From NCBI GenBank assembly GCA_016793635.1, contig JAEUMD010000003.1:124001-188000 (forward strand): 64,000 nucleotides of DNA, read 5' to 3'. Under the pieces are notes generated by a model. It ran no database searches. It was not told the DNA's origin and saw nothing but the letters and a program-made list of their open reading frames with translations. Below, piece by piece: positions 40,873 through 49,273 of this stretch. The first letter of the stretch is position 1. The number at the start of each line of letters is the position of its first letter. This stretch comes from Hyphomicrobiaceae bacterium (lineage in GTDB: Bacteria; Pseudomonadota; Alphaproteobacteria; Rhizobiales; Hyphomicrobiaceae). The position numbers and the translations under genes are program-made.

Positions 40873-41856
40873 ATGCGCGACGAATCGAAAAGCGAAGCTC
40901 CGATAAGCGGCGAACTCGCCGGTGCGGCCGCTGCTGTGGTCAACTCCAGGGCCGCCGACAAGCTGGCGAATGCGGTCGCGGGGTTGGTACAGGTACCGCA
41001 GAACATTCTTGACTACATCGCGGGACCAAAACGAATTGCGGCGGTGGAGGCGGCGCGGGCAGAGGGCGCCTTGGCGCACGCACGGGCCCAGGCCGAGGCA
41101 ACTCTAGAGAGCGCTCGCGCCCAAGCGGAGCTTGAGAAGCTGAGGGCCGAAACCGCCGAATACCTTCTCGATCACGAGATGCGTCGAACGTTGAACCGCA
41201 GGGCGATAATTGCGGAAGCGGCGAAAGCACTGCCTCCTCCGTCAACGCCAGTGGCAGATGAGAAAGTATCCCCGGACTTCGTTCATACTTTTTTTGACGA
41301 GTTCGACGGGATCAGCGATCCAGTGGTGCAAAGGATCGTCGGCAGGCTATTCGCAGGAGAGGTGGTGAAGCCGGGCTCTTACCCGCGCCGCACATTGCGC
41401 GTACTCCGCGACCTTGAGTCATCCGACTTCCGCATGTTCACCGAGCTATGCCGGTTCTCGTGGAACTTGGGTGGAGCGTTAGCCCCGCTTGTGTTTAATC
41501 TCGCAGATGAAATCTACCGGAAGCACGATGTGACGTTCGCAAACCTAACACATCTGGATTCGCTGGGGCTTTTGACGTTCGACCCGTTGGCTGGCTATGC
41601 TTTGCCTGAACTTCCGGCGAAAGTCGTGGTGACCTACGCTACCTCAGTGGTCTTGATCGAGCCGCCGAAAACATCCTCCAACCTAAGTACAGGTAAGGTT
41701 CTGTTGTCGGACGCTGGTAAGAGGCTCGCTCCCCTCACCAATGCAGAGGCTATCCCGGAGTGCCTTGACTACACTGTGGCGAAGTGGACGGCCGACGGCC
41801 ACAAGGTAACCATTGTGACCCCGCTCCAAAAGCCTCCGTCCCAACCTCAAGGGTGA
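40873..41856 (+). CDS. DUF2806-like protein (island cargo)
   Basis: A 327-residue protein. After GLVQVPQNILDYIAGPKRIAAVEAARAEGAL comes a long helical stalk, then the conserved-looking core FDGISDPVVQRIVGRLFAGEVVKPGSYPRRTLRVLRDLESSD, which resembles DUF2806 (PF10987-type) proteins. The C-terminal part is mixed alpha/beta (LTHLDSLGLLTFDP, KRLAPLTNAEAI). Such genes recur as lone cargo next to integrases; a host-protection role is suspected by guilt by association only. GC content looks lower than in chromosomal neighbours, consistent with transfer. Confidence 0.65.
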   Translation: MRDESKSEAPISGELAGAAAAVVNSRAADKLANAVAGLVQVPQNILDYIAGPKRIAAVEAARAEGALAHARAQAEATLESARAQAELEKLRAETAEYLLDHEMRRTLNRRAIIAEAAKALPPPSTPVADEKVSPDFVHTFFDEFDGISDPVVQRIVGRLFAGEVVKPGSYPRRTLRVLRDLESSDFRMFTELCRFSWNLGGALAPLVFNLADEIYRKHDVTFANLTHLDSLGLLTFDPLAGYALPELPAKVVVTYATSVVLIEPPKTSSNLSTGKVLLSDAGKRLAPLTNAEAIPECLDYTVAKWTADGHKVTIVTPLQKPPSQPQG

Positions 41857-41923
41857 GAGCATCGACGCTCACGGGGGGAGGCGCGAGTTTCAATGCTCGA
41901 TGGAGCGGCACCGGTCGGCCGGG

Positions 41924-43150
41924 TCAGTCCAGGTCCGGCCGGATCAGCGGAAGCCACTTCGCCTTATCGGCATACGTGCAGGGCGTGCCGTAGCGGCTAT
42001 GAGCGTCACGGCCTCGTGCGTGGCCGACCATCGCCTTGTGGACGTACTCCGGAACTCCGGCACGGATCGCCGTGGCGATAAAGGTATGGCGAGCGCCGTG
42101 TGCTGTTGTCTTTAATCCGAGTCCCCTGAAAAACTTCGTGAACTTCTGCTGAGCATGGTTAGCGGGGTCTTTGCCGTACCAGACCGGGTCATCGTCTTTC
42201 TTCGTGCATTTATGGACGTATTCATAAAACCCCAGGCATTCGGGATGCAGCGGCATAGCTCTTGCGGAGTCGTGGTTCTTTATCTCACCGTCCATTGTGA
42301 ACCGATCTGGCAACACGTCGCGCCGCCACATGTCCGCCAGATCGGACGCACGCGCGCCGTGAAATATCATCATTCGGAGCATCCAGGCATTATTCGGCGA
42401 TAGTTGACCTAGGTTCGCTAGGATCAAGCGGACTTCTGCCGGGGAGAAGCCTTCCGGCTCCGGGACGGTGAACTCGTGTACGTTCTCCATAGCAACGCCA
42501 ACGCCAATCCACGGATTGCGCTCGACGAGGTTCCGGCTCAATGCGTGCTTCCACAAGGTCCGAAGTGAGCTAACGCCTTGTGCTGCTGTGACGCGCGTAT
42601 ATGGCTGGCGCTCAACGTATGCGATGAAGGCCGCAACGTGGCGTTGCTCAACCTTCGCCACATCATTGCACTTCGTCACGTTGACGAACCGATCTGCCCA
42701 CATGCGCATTCGGCGAATTGCGGCACGTCTCGGGTTCTTCCGCTCAATCCAGATTTCGACGATGTCCGCCAGCTTCCGCTTCGCTGCGGCCTTCGCCTCG
42801 CGTTCTTCTGCGAGTATTTTCCGAGCGACGGCAGGGTACGCGGGATGCCCCAGCGGGATAACGGTATTCGCCGGTATCGGGACGTTTGTCGGGATCATCG
42901 CGTAAGTGTTCAGCAGTGCGTCCCGAAGCGCGCTGATGGGATTAGGATCACCAGCACGAGCTTTCGCGACCGTTGCGGCGAAGTCGAGACCGGCCGCATG
43001 AGCGCGGACCTCAGCAGCGGCATTTGAGAGACGGCCAATATAGACGACGTGTTCATCTTTGCCGAGTGTTGCAGCTACGTCCTTCGGGTATCGGCGACGG
43101 TACAGATACCGGCCGTCGCGCTTCACGAGGCCGGGCATTTTCCTAGCCAT
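41924..43150 (-). CDS. Tyrosine-type site-specific integrase
   Basis: A 408-residue phage-type integrase. The N-terminal half holds an arm-binding domain (RDGRYLYRRRYPKDV) and a core-binding SAM-like domain (MWADRFVNVTKCNDVAKVEQRHVAAFI). The catalytic domain has the first arginine in FHGARASDL, HxxR in TAHGARHTF, and the nucleophile tyrosine in GHARGRDAHSRYG. ATG 43150 is chosen; GTG 43159 is in frame upstream and neither has a good ribosome-binding site. It lies 110 bp inside attR and reads into the island. The target, judged from the duplicated ends, is the 3' end of the L,D-transpeptidase gene rather than a tRNA. Confidence 0.93.
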   Translation of the reverse strand: MARKMPGLVKRDGRYLYRRRYPKDVAATLGKDEHVVYIGRLSNAAAEVRAHAAGLDFAATVAKARAGDPNPISALRDALLNTYAMIPTNVPIPANTVIPLGHPAYPAVARKILAEEREAKAAAKRKLADIVEIWIERKNPRRAAIRRMRMWADRFVNVTKCNDVAKVEQRHVAAFIAYVERQPYTRVTAAQGVSSLRTLWKHALSRNLVERNPWIGVGVAMENVHEFTVPEPEGFSPAEVRLILANLGQLSPNNAWMLRMMIFHGARASDLADMWRRDVLPDRFTMDGEIKNHDSARAMPLHPECLGFYEYVHKCTKKDDDPVWYGKDPANHAQQKFTKFFRGLGLKTTAHGARHTFIATAIRAGVPEYVHKAMVGHARGRDAHSRYGTPCTYADKAKWLPLIRPDLD

Positions 43151-43160
43151 ATTGAACACC

Positions 43161-43186
43161 GTTTGTGGGCCGTTTTGTGGAACACA
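43161..43186. promoter_or_regulatory. Putative integrase arm-type sites, right end
   Basis: GTTTGTGGGCC (43161-43171) followed by TTTGTGGAACACA (43174-43186), mirroring the pair at 28636-28661 in the same orientation and spacing. They overlap the integrase leader, so integrase could also repress itself. Confidence 0.55.
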
Positions 43187-43260
43187 GATTGGCCCGAGTT
43201 GCGGCTAAAAAGCTAAACCTTTCATAATATTAGTTGGTTACGGTTAATTTCCGGTGCTGG

Positions 43261-43299
43261 ATGCAGTGTCTCTTCCAGAACCTGTTCGGCGGGTTCTAA
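43261..43299 (+). repeat. attR with displaced 3' end of L,D-transpeptidase gene
   Basis: A 12-codon in-frame remnant (encoding MQCLFQNLFGGF plus stop) that matches the end of the L,D-transpeptidase gene at 28515-28553. It marks the right boundary of the island and shows the pre-integration gene end. Confidence 0.8.
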
Positions 43300-43821
43300 G
43301 TCGCGATCGATACCGTCCCACCCTCTACGACAAGCCAACGGCCGACCCGCGATGCGGTGCGGCCGTTGGTGTTTCTGCAATCCGCTGCGCGCAGGGCCAT
43401 TCAGGGTGAAGAGCGCCGGCCCGCGCGCCAGTGTTCCGTCTCCGAGACTTGGTTCCCCGTGCAGCGTGCGATCGACCAAGTGTCGGAGACGGAACACGAG
43501 CGGCATAGCGAAGCAGGCAGCCACCCTGCCGGACCGCACTCCGCGCCCACCCCAATTCCGTCGCTATTGAATGGCTTAATCCGACGATGGTGGACGATGG
43601 TCTGCCCCGCGGCCGCAGCGCCGCGGGACGCGAGCAGAACCCGCCAGTGGCAGGGACACGCGGCGTTAAGGGTTGGGGATTAACCTTACGCTAGCCATTC
43701 GCTCCGAAGCCCATACCGCGGCGGTTGCGCCGCAGGCCGGTCGCAGGGACCGGGCCCGGATGCCGGGATTTCAGGTTCGGCTCTGGTGGGCGGGTGAGCA
43801 TTGTACGGGGACGTTTACGCG
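43300..43821. other. Intergenic with palindromic repeat copy
   Basis: Chromosomal DNA between attR and the DUF882 gene. It holds repeat copy B (43431-43497). GC-rich inverted sequence around 43605-43630 is present. No gene seen. Confidence 0.5.
43431..43497. repeat. Dispersed palindromic repeat (copy B, one hairpin)
   Basis: A 23-bp arm at 43431-43453 pairs with 43475-43497 with one mismatch. The inner part matches the first hairpin of copy A (GACTTGGTTCC, then GCGATCGACCAAGTGTCGGAG-like sequence). The second hairpin is absent. It lies outside the island, 130 bp past attR. Confidence 0.8.
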
Positions 43822-45465
43822 ATGTTGAGCGCTCGAGCTCTCACGTCAGGCGCTGCTGCGTTGATCGCGGTGTGCGCGGGAGTAACCGCGCTCGTTGCGC
43901 GCGGCGACGACGAGCGCACGCTGAGCCTCTACAACATCCATAACAAGGAATCGCTGTCGATCGTCTATATGCGCAACGGCAAGCGCGACGCCGAGGCTCT
44001 GAAGAAGATCAATTGGTTCATGCGCGACTGGCGTACGAACCAGCCGACAACGATGGACCCGGAGCTGATCGATCTGATTTGGGAGGTCCACGCCGAGCTC
44101 GGCTCGCGCGAGCCCATTCACCTGATCTCCGGCTACCGGTCCAGCGACACCAACGAAAGCCTGCGCAAGAACGGCGGCGGGCAGGCGAAGAACAGCCGCC
44201 ACACCGTCGGCAAGGCCGCCGACGTGCACTTCCCCGACGTGCCGGTGAAGCAGATCCGTTACTCGGGCCTCGTGCGCGAGCGCGGCGGCGTCGGCTATTA
44301 TCCGACCTCGGGCGTGCCCTTCGTCCATTTGGATACCGGTAACGTCCGCCACTGGCCGCGGCTGCCGCGCTACGAGCTGGCCCTGCTCTTCCCGAACGGC
44401 AATTCCAAGCATGTCCCGACCGACGGCCGGCCGCTGACGCGTCAGGACTACGTCGTCGCCAAGTCGCGCTATCAGGAGCTGGCGCAGCAGGTGGCGGCGT
44501 TCTTCGACCTGCGCAACAGCCCGAAGCAGCCGACCACGCTGGTCGCGGATGCGGGTGCGGGTGCAAAGGCACAACCTGGTTGGGGCGCCAGCGTCTCCAA
44601 GGGTGAGCGTATCCCATCCGCCGCCGTTGCCGCCGCCGTGACATCCGCAGGGCCTGCCGCTCCGACCGCGAAGACGGCCGAGGAAGCCAAGGTCGCCGCG
44701 CTCTCGCCCGCCGCCCCGCCGCGCCTCGTGGCGGAGCCGCGCCTGCTGTCACAGCCGGCCCGGGCGCAGCCGCCGCGCGACGCCGAAAGCGCCAACGCAC
44801 CGGCACCTGCCAGCGTCGCCGCCGCTGCGCCGCAACCGCCGGTACCGGCCGGAGTTTCGCCCGCCGACCGCAGCAGGCTCGCCTCACTGTTCAGCCTTGC
44901 GTCCTTCATGCCTGAGCCGACGCTTCTCAAGCCGCCGGCCCGCGTCTCCGATGACGACCGCCGTATGGCGCTCTCGAGCCTGACCGGTGGCAGTGGCCCA
45001 GCGCCCGCCGCACCGCCCGCCGCTTCACCCGCCAACGAGCCGCGCGTCGCCGCCATCGATCCCGCCACCCTCGGCGCGCCCGGCGCCCCGCAGAGCCTGA
45101 GCGACGTCGAGCGTGCTGGCTGGTCCACCGGCTGGGCCGCAGCGCCCGAGTTCGACGAAGAGCACCCCGACGAGATGTCGTACCGACCGTTCCCGGTCGC
45201 ACCGCTGTTGACGGCGACACCCTCCGCAGACGATCCGGTGCTCACTCGCATGGCCCATCCGCGTGTGCGCGAAACGCTGGAGCTGCTCGGCAAGGAGAAT
45301 GACGAGTTGCCGATGCGTCTGCGCCCCGGCCAGCAGCAGATGGCCCTGCTCATGGCGCAGCAGTTCCGCGGCGCCGCGGTTGATCTCTCAGCGCTCGACG
45401 AGGCGACAGCCAACGATCCGATCGGCAGTCTCGCCCGCCGCGTCGTCACGACGAGCGACCGCTAA
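43822..45465 (+). CDS. DUF882 (YcbK/M15-like) periplasmic peptidase with long Pro/Ala tail
   Basis: A 547-residue exported protein. The N-terminal domain (residues 35-190) is DUF882: SLYNIHNKESLSIVY, HLISGYRSSDTNESL, SRHTVGKAADVHFPD and GVPFVHLDTGNVRHW. The His/Asp/His set (SRHT..ADVHF..HLD) fits the zinc ligands of M15-type D,D-carboxypeptidases acting on peptidoglycan. The remaining 350 residues are Pro/Ala-rich and low complexity. The signal-anchor begins at ATG 43822 (MLSARALTSG); a TTG at 43801 is possible. In rhizobia this gene usually follows the YcbB-type L,D-transpeptidase; the island separates them here. Confidence 0.88.
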   Translation: MLSARALTSGAAALIAVCAGVTALVARGDDERTLSLYNIHNKESLSIVYMRNGKRDAEALKKINWFMRDWRTNQPTTMDPELIDLIWEVHAELGSREPIHLISGYRSSDTNESLRKNGGGQAKNSRHTVGKAADVHFPDVPVKQIRYSGLVRERGGVGYYPTSGVPFVHLDTGNVRHWPRLPRYELALLFPNGNSKHVPTDGRPLTRQDYVVAKSRYQELAQQVAAFFDLRNSPKQPTTLVADAGAGAKAQPGWGASVSKGERIPSAAVAAAVTSAGPAAPTAKTAEEAKVAALSPAAPPRLVAEPRLLSQPARAQPPRDAESANAPAPASVAAAAPQPPVPAGVSPADRSRLASLFSLASFMPEPTLLKPPARVSDDDRRMALSSLTGGSGPAPAAPPAASPANEPRVAAIDPATLGAPGAPQSLSDVERAGWSTGWAAAPEFDEEHPDEMSYRPFPVAPLLTATPSADDPVLTRMAHPRVRETLELLGKENDELPMRLRPGQQQMALLMAQQFRGAAVDLSALDEATANDPIGSLARRVVTTSDR

Positions 45466-45576
45466 ACCGTTATCGACGCCGATATCGACTTCCACAAAAA
45501 AGCCGGCGCTGTTCCATCGCCGTCGATAACGCTCGATGGCCGTGCCCGCCAAGCCAAGGCAGCACGTGGTAGCTCT

Positions 45577-46578
45577 TCAGCGTTGCTTCGTTCCTGGTGT
45601 GCGCATCTTCTCCGCCTTCGTTGGCGTCGAGCCCGACAAAGTTGCCGCATCGTCAACCGGGGCGCGGGCGACCGTCAGGGGAAGCTTGCCCCGAGCCTCG
45701 ACGAGGAGGCGGCCGAGCTCGGCGAAATCGCGTTTGCGCGGACTCGTCTGGCGCCAGGCCAGTCCGATTGTGCGGAACGGCTCGGGATCGGCGAACGGCA
45801 TCAGCTTGAGATCGCGACCGCGCGTTTCGATCGGCAGGCTGATCTCGGGTAGCAGGGTGATGCCGTAACCGGCCGCCACCATCTCGACGATCGTCGAGAG
45901 GCTCGACGCGCCGAACGTGTTTACCCCGTCGACCTCGCGCAAATTGCAGTAGCTGAGCGCCTGATCGCGCAGGCAGTGCCCCTCCTCGAGCAGCAACAGA
46001 CGCTCACCCGCAATCAGCTCGCGCGTCGCTCTCACCATCCCTGAGAGCTTCCGCCCCTCGGGCAGCGCCAGGAGAAAGCGGTCCTCAAATAGCGCCATCG
46101 TCTCGAGGTCGGGTTGGGTGAGCGGTAGCGCCAGCAGAATGCAATCGAGCTTGCCGGCAGCCAGCTCGTCGAGGAGATGCGCGGTCTGGGTCTCGCGCAC
46201 TTGCAGCTCGAGGTTGGGAAAGCTCGCGCGCACCAGCGGCAGTAACGGCGGCAGCAGGTACGGCGCGATGGAAGGGATGACGCCGAGCTTCAGCGCGCCA
46301 GCCAGCACGGCATCGGAATGCTTGGCGAATTCTATGAGCGCACGGACGTCACCGAGGATCCGCTCGGCTCGTTGCGCAATCTCCCTTCCCTTGTCGGTCA
46401 AGTAGACACCCGAAGAGGTGCGCTCGACGAGATCGATGCCGAGGCTCTGCTCCAGTTCCCTGATCTGCATGGATAGGGCGGGCTGCGTCACCGCGCATTG
46501 GTCGGCCGCGCGGCCGAAATGCTGGCAGCGCGCAAGCGCATCGAAATATTTGAGCTGTTTCAGAGTGACATGCGCCAT
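45577..46578 (-). CDS. oxyR: Peroxide-sensing LysR-type regulator
   Basis: OxyR, 333 residues. The N-terminal winged helix-turn-helix is TLKQLKYFDALARCQHFGRAADQCAVTQPALSMQI. The redox pair is conserved as Cys202 and Cys211 in EEGHCLRDQALSYC, equivalent to Cys199/Cys208 of E. coli OxyR, and GASSLSTIVEMVAAGYGITLLPE follows as in the family. Peroxide oxidation forms a disulfide and switches on catalase and peroxidase genes. No catalase gene is adjacent in this window. The C-terminal 35 residues are a nonconserved extension. Confidence 0.93.
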   Translation of the reverse strand: MAHVTLKQLKYFDALARCQHFGRAADQCAVTQPALSMQIRELEQSLGIDLVERTSSGVYLTDKGREIAQRAERILGDVRALIEFAKHSDAVLAGALKLGVIPSIAPYLLPPLLPLVRASFPNLELQVRETQTAHLLDELAAGKLDCILLALPLTQPDLETMALFEDRFLLALPEGRKLSGMVRATRELIAGERLLLLEEGHCLRDQALSYCNLREVDGVNTFGASSLSTIVEMVAAGYGITLLPEISLPIETRGRDLKLMPFADPEPFRTIGLAWRQTSPRKRDFAELGRLLVEARGKLPLTVARAPVDDAATLSGSTPTKAEKMRTPGTKQR

Positions 46579-47120
46579 TTGACCGTCTCCGCCGCGATTC
46601 CGGAGCCCCGCACGACGCAGGCCCCCGTTCGCAAATGGCCACCCGAAGTGCCGGCGCCACCCGATCCCGTGCGAGATGCCGCGATCACTGCGGGAAAGTC
46701 GCCTCAGCCGATCCGTTGAGCCACGCGCGATTCGCCAGATCGGATATCACTCCGGCCGGGCCGGAGGCCGCCGTTCGTTGCCCGCATCGTGGCGTCGCAG
46801 AAATGTGAACGGTGCCGTGGCGCGGGCAAATCCGAGAACTATCAACCACCATAAGATCACCTGATCGATCGCCAGCCAACTAACGATTTGCGCTGATCCC
46901 AACCTTTCTCCTTATTTCCGCCGAAGCGCGACGCACCCAAGGCGGCGCTTACCCGGTGCCATGACGGTTGCCGACGACACTGAAATTCGGGCCCGAAGGC
47001 GCCGCGGCCATGGCCGACGCTGACGGGCACCTTCTCGCTAGCGGCGAAGCGTGGCCAACGGTCATGCTCCGTCGCGGGCGCTCCCGGCCTGGCGCCGAAC
47101 TGGACCGGGGCGCCCACACG
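46579..47120. other. Intergenic, no gene seen
   Basis: The oxyR promoter should lie at the left end of this stretch. Open frames present are Arg/Pro-rich and lack start signals. No repeats recognised. Confidence 0.5.
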
Positions 47121-47154
47121 AAAAAAGGCGCGGCATCCCGAGGGATGCCGCGCC
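47121..47154 (-). terminator. Intrinsic terminator
   Basis: A 13-bp perfect stem (47127-47139 with 47142-47154) followed on the minus strand by six T. It terminates gapR. Confidence 0.88.
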
Positions 47155-47209
47155 ATTCAATTCCAGGCCCTGTGCGCTCGCGCACTGCCGCGTATGGCAC
47201 TGGATGGGG

Positions 47210-47503
47210 CTACTCCGCCGCCAGCATCTCGTCGGCCATGGTCTCGAGCCGCGCTCCGTCCAGCATGCCGAGCGCGTGCATGTAGACCTCGAGGATGCCC
47301 TCCTCCTCCTGCCGCTCCGTCTGCGATTTCTTGCGGAGCTGGATGATCTTCTTCATCGCCTTGACGTCGAAGCCGAGCGCCTTCGCCTCCGCGAACTTGT
47401 CGCGGATGTCGCCGCCGATCGCCTTCTTTTCTTCCTCCAGCCGCTCGATCTGCTCGATAAACTGGCGAAGCTGGTTCTGTGTCGAAGCCTGAAGAGTGGT
47501 CAT
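47210..47503 (-). CDS. gapR: GapR-type nucleoid-associated protein (DUF2312)
   Basis: A 97-residue protein of the DUF2312/UPF0335 family, known in Caulobacter as GapR, an essential tetramer that encircles overtwisted DNA ahead of replication and transcription. The family sequence is clear: [45 protein letters not shown] and [18 protein letters not shown] 47503 gives a normal length; the longer frame is not supported. A strong terminator follows. Confidence 0.93.
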   Translation of the reverse strand: MTTLQASTQNQLRQFIEQIERLEEEKKAIGGDIRDKFAEAKALGFDVKAMKKIIQLRKKSQTERQEEEGILEVYMHALGMLDGARLETMADEMLAAE

Positions 47504-47793
47504 TCTCGCTACCCCGCAAATACTTGTCCGGTCCGCTGCGACCGCCGCAGTGCCGCGCCGCGACCGGCCGGCCATCGAACTCACATCAGGACGCTAGAGC
47601 CGGGGTCCGGCCGCTTCAAGGCGCCCCTCAGCATCATCCAGAGCTTTTGCTGGGCAGTGGAAATCTTGGAGCCGTTTGAGGTGCCGGGTGCTTCGTCGCG
47701 GCGTTGAAATGCCTCACCCAGCCCAAAATTCTCGCAGGTATTGTAGCATGCATGCAACTCTACTGATCCGTGCATAACAAAAGGGAGACGCCC

Positions 47794-48738
47794 ATGCGCA
47801 TCGATTCGACAACCCGCAAACCACTTTTGGCTATGGCCGCGCTCGGACTGCTTGCGACCTCCGCGATCGCCCAGCAGCAGCCCGCGGGTGCCCCTCCGCA
47901 GGCACCCCAGCAGCAGACCCAGGCCGCGCCCGGCGCCATGCCGCAGCCACCGATGCAGCCGGGTATGATGCAGGGCCCGATGAGTGGGCCTTACCAGCAC
48001 CGCGGCCCGATGATGGGCGGGCCTGGCGGTCCTGGTAGCAACATGGGGCCGGGCGCGATGGGCCAAGGGCCGATGGGCCAGGGTCCGATGGGGCCGGGCC
48101 ACATGGGGCAGCCTCCGATGGCGCAAGCTCCGGCCGAGCAGAGCCAGATGGGTCCCGGCCCGATGCCGCAGGGCCAGGGGCCGATGCTGGGACACGGACC
48201 AATGATGGGGCATGGTCCAATGATGGGCCAGGGGCCGATGATGGGCCAGGGCCCGCAGGGACCGATGGGAGATGGCCCGCGCGGCCCCGGCATGATGCGC
48301 GGCGCCGGTCCGATGTGCTCTGCCATGAGTGGGCCGGGTGGCGCGGGTCCGGGAGCCGGACCGGCTGGCGGCTGCCCGATGATGAGCGGCGCACAGGACT
48401 TCACCGCCGGCCGCCTCGCGTTCGTCAAGGCTGAGCTCGGCATCACGGAAGCCCAGCAGGCCGCCTTCGATGCAGTAGGCGAGGCCTTCAAGAAGAACGT
48501 CGCCGGCATGCAGGAGGCGCGCATGGAGATGATGTCCAGCATGCAGACTGCGCGCGGCCCCGTCGATCGCCTCGACGCTCACCTTAAGGCCATGGAGAAG
48601 CGCATGGCCGCGCTCAAGGAGTTCAAGGCCGCACTCGACAAGCTCTATGCCGGACTGAACGAGCAGCAGAAGGCCATCGCCGACCAAATCATTCCCAGCA
48701 TGATGGGCGGTATGATGATGGGTCCGATGGGCGGTTGA
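47794..48738 (+). CDS. Spy/CpxP-like periplasmic protein with Met/Gly/Pro-rich tract
   Basis: A 314-residue exported protein. An AAGGGAG site precedes ATG 47794, and a signal peptide ends near TSAIAQQ. Residues about 45-205 are a low-complexity tract built on GPM/GQGPMMGHGPM-type units, rich in Met, His and Gln, reminiscent of methionine-rich metal (copper) binding segments. The C-terminal 100 residues are a helical LTxxQ-like module (FVKAELGITEAQQAAFDAV, YAGLNEQQKAIADQ), as in Spy/CpxP chaperones and metal-sensing relatives. Cysteines in RGAGPMCSAMSG and GGCPMM add potential ligands. A terminator follows. Confidence 0.8.
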   Translation: MRIDSTTRKPLLAMAALGLLATSAIAQQQPAGAPPQAPQQQTQAAPGAMPQPPMQPGMMQGPMSGPYQHRGPMMGGPGGPGSNMGPGAMGQGPMGQGPMGPGHMGQPPMAQAPAEQSQMGPGPMPQGQGPMLGHGPMMGHGPMMGQGPMMGQGPQGPMGDGPRGPGMMRGAGPMCSAMSGPGGAGPGAGPAGGCPMMSGAQDFTAGRLAFVKAELGITEAQQAAFDAVGEAFKKNVAGMQEARMEMMSSMQTARGPVDRLDAHLKAMEKRMAALKEFKAALDKLYAGLNEQQKAIADQIIPSMMGGMMMGPMGG

Positions 48739-48782
48739 TACAGCCGGCCGAGAAGGCCAGCCCGGTCATCGTCGAACATGCC

Positions 48783-48822
48783 GAAGCCGGCGGGACGGAA
48801 ACGTCTCGCCGGCTTCTTTCTC
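48783..48822 (+). terminator. Intrinsic terminator
   Basis: Stem GAAGCCGGCG (48783-48792) with CGCCGGCTTC (48807-48816), extended by a few more pairs inside, then TTTCTCCC. It ends the Spy-like gene. Confidence 0.8.
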
Positions 48823-48869
48823 CCGGCAGGCGTACGGGACGGGGGAGACCGCGCGCCGCCGCAGAGAGA

Positions 48870-49121
48870 TTACTGGCGGAAGGCACGCCGCGTGGCCGGT
48901 TCCGTCCCGCCGCCGCCTGGCGCCTTGAGCGACGTTGGCCCGCCGATGTCGAGGCGGCAGACGGAGTTGCCCTGGATAACGACCGGCTTGTAACCGTGCG
49001 GGCACGCGGCGGCGGGCGATGCGGCGGCGATGAGCAGCGCGACGCCGAGGGCGATGCCGGTGAGGGCGGCCGCGAGCGTGGTGGAGATCGAGACGCCGGT
49101 GGATTGGGCGAGCGCGGACAT
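48870..49121 (-). CDS. Small secreted protein
   Basis: An 83-residue protein from ATG 49121 with an AAGGGAA site. The signal peptide is long (MSALAQSTGVSISTT, core ALTGIALGVALLIAAA). The mature 42 residues contain ACPHGYKPVVIQGNSVCRLD, two cysteines that could pair. Function unknown. Confidence 0.65.
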   Translation of the reverse strand: MSALAQSTGVSISTTLAAALTGIALGVALLIAAASPAAACPHGYKPVVIQGNSVCRLDIGGPTSLKAPGGGGTEPATRRAFRQ

Positions 49122-49215
49122 GGGGTTCCCTTTCCCTTGAGCTGTGGGAGAGCCTGATCGCTCCCTCCTGCAAGGTTCGTCGCACCACTCACGCCATCGG
49201 TTCGAACGCCCGGGC

Positions 49216-49249
49216 AAAAAAAATGAGCCGCCCCCGCGGGGCGGCTCAT
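49216..49249 (-). terminator. Intrinsic terminator
   Basis: A 12-bp perfect stem, ATGAGCCGCCCC (49223-49234) with GGGGCGGCTCAT (49238-49249), followed on the minus strand by eight T. It terminates the FmdB-type gene. Confidence 0.88.
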
Positions 49250-49273
49250 CGCATGCGAGGCTCTGCGACCAGC

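Larger units (their letters stand above)
28515..43299. mobile_element. Integrated genomic island (VapE-type satellite-like element)
   Basis: The element is bounded by the imperfect 39-bp repeat in the 3' end of the L,D-transpeptidase gene. It encodes an outward-reading tyrosine integrase beside its right end, a serine resolvase, a VapE-type primase-helicase and a divergent operon of small genes headed by a ribbon-helix-helix protein. It also carries cargo with DUF4145 and DUF2806-like domains. About 14.8 kb long, it has no recognisable capsid, portal, terminase, relaxase or type IV secretion genes. That content and size resemble phage-inducible chromosomal islands or replicating integrative elements. 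Non-coding DNA makes up an unusually large share and is rich in repeated short motifs. Confidence 0.85.

Noticed and set aside
45468-45531. Terminator after the DUF882 gene (CGTTATCGACG with CGTCGATAACG)
   Set aside because: The 11-bp arms are separated by more than 40 bp and there is no T run, so it is not a standard terminator; it may still form a long hairpin.
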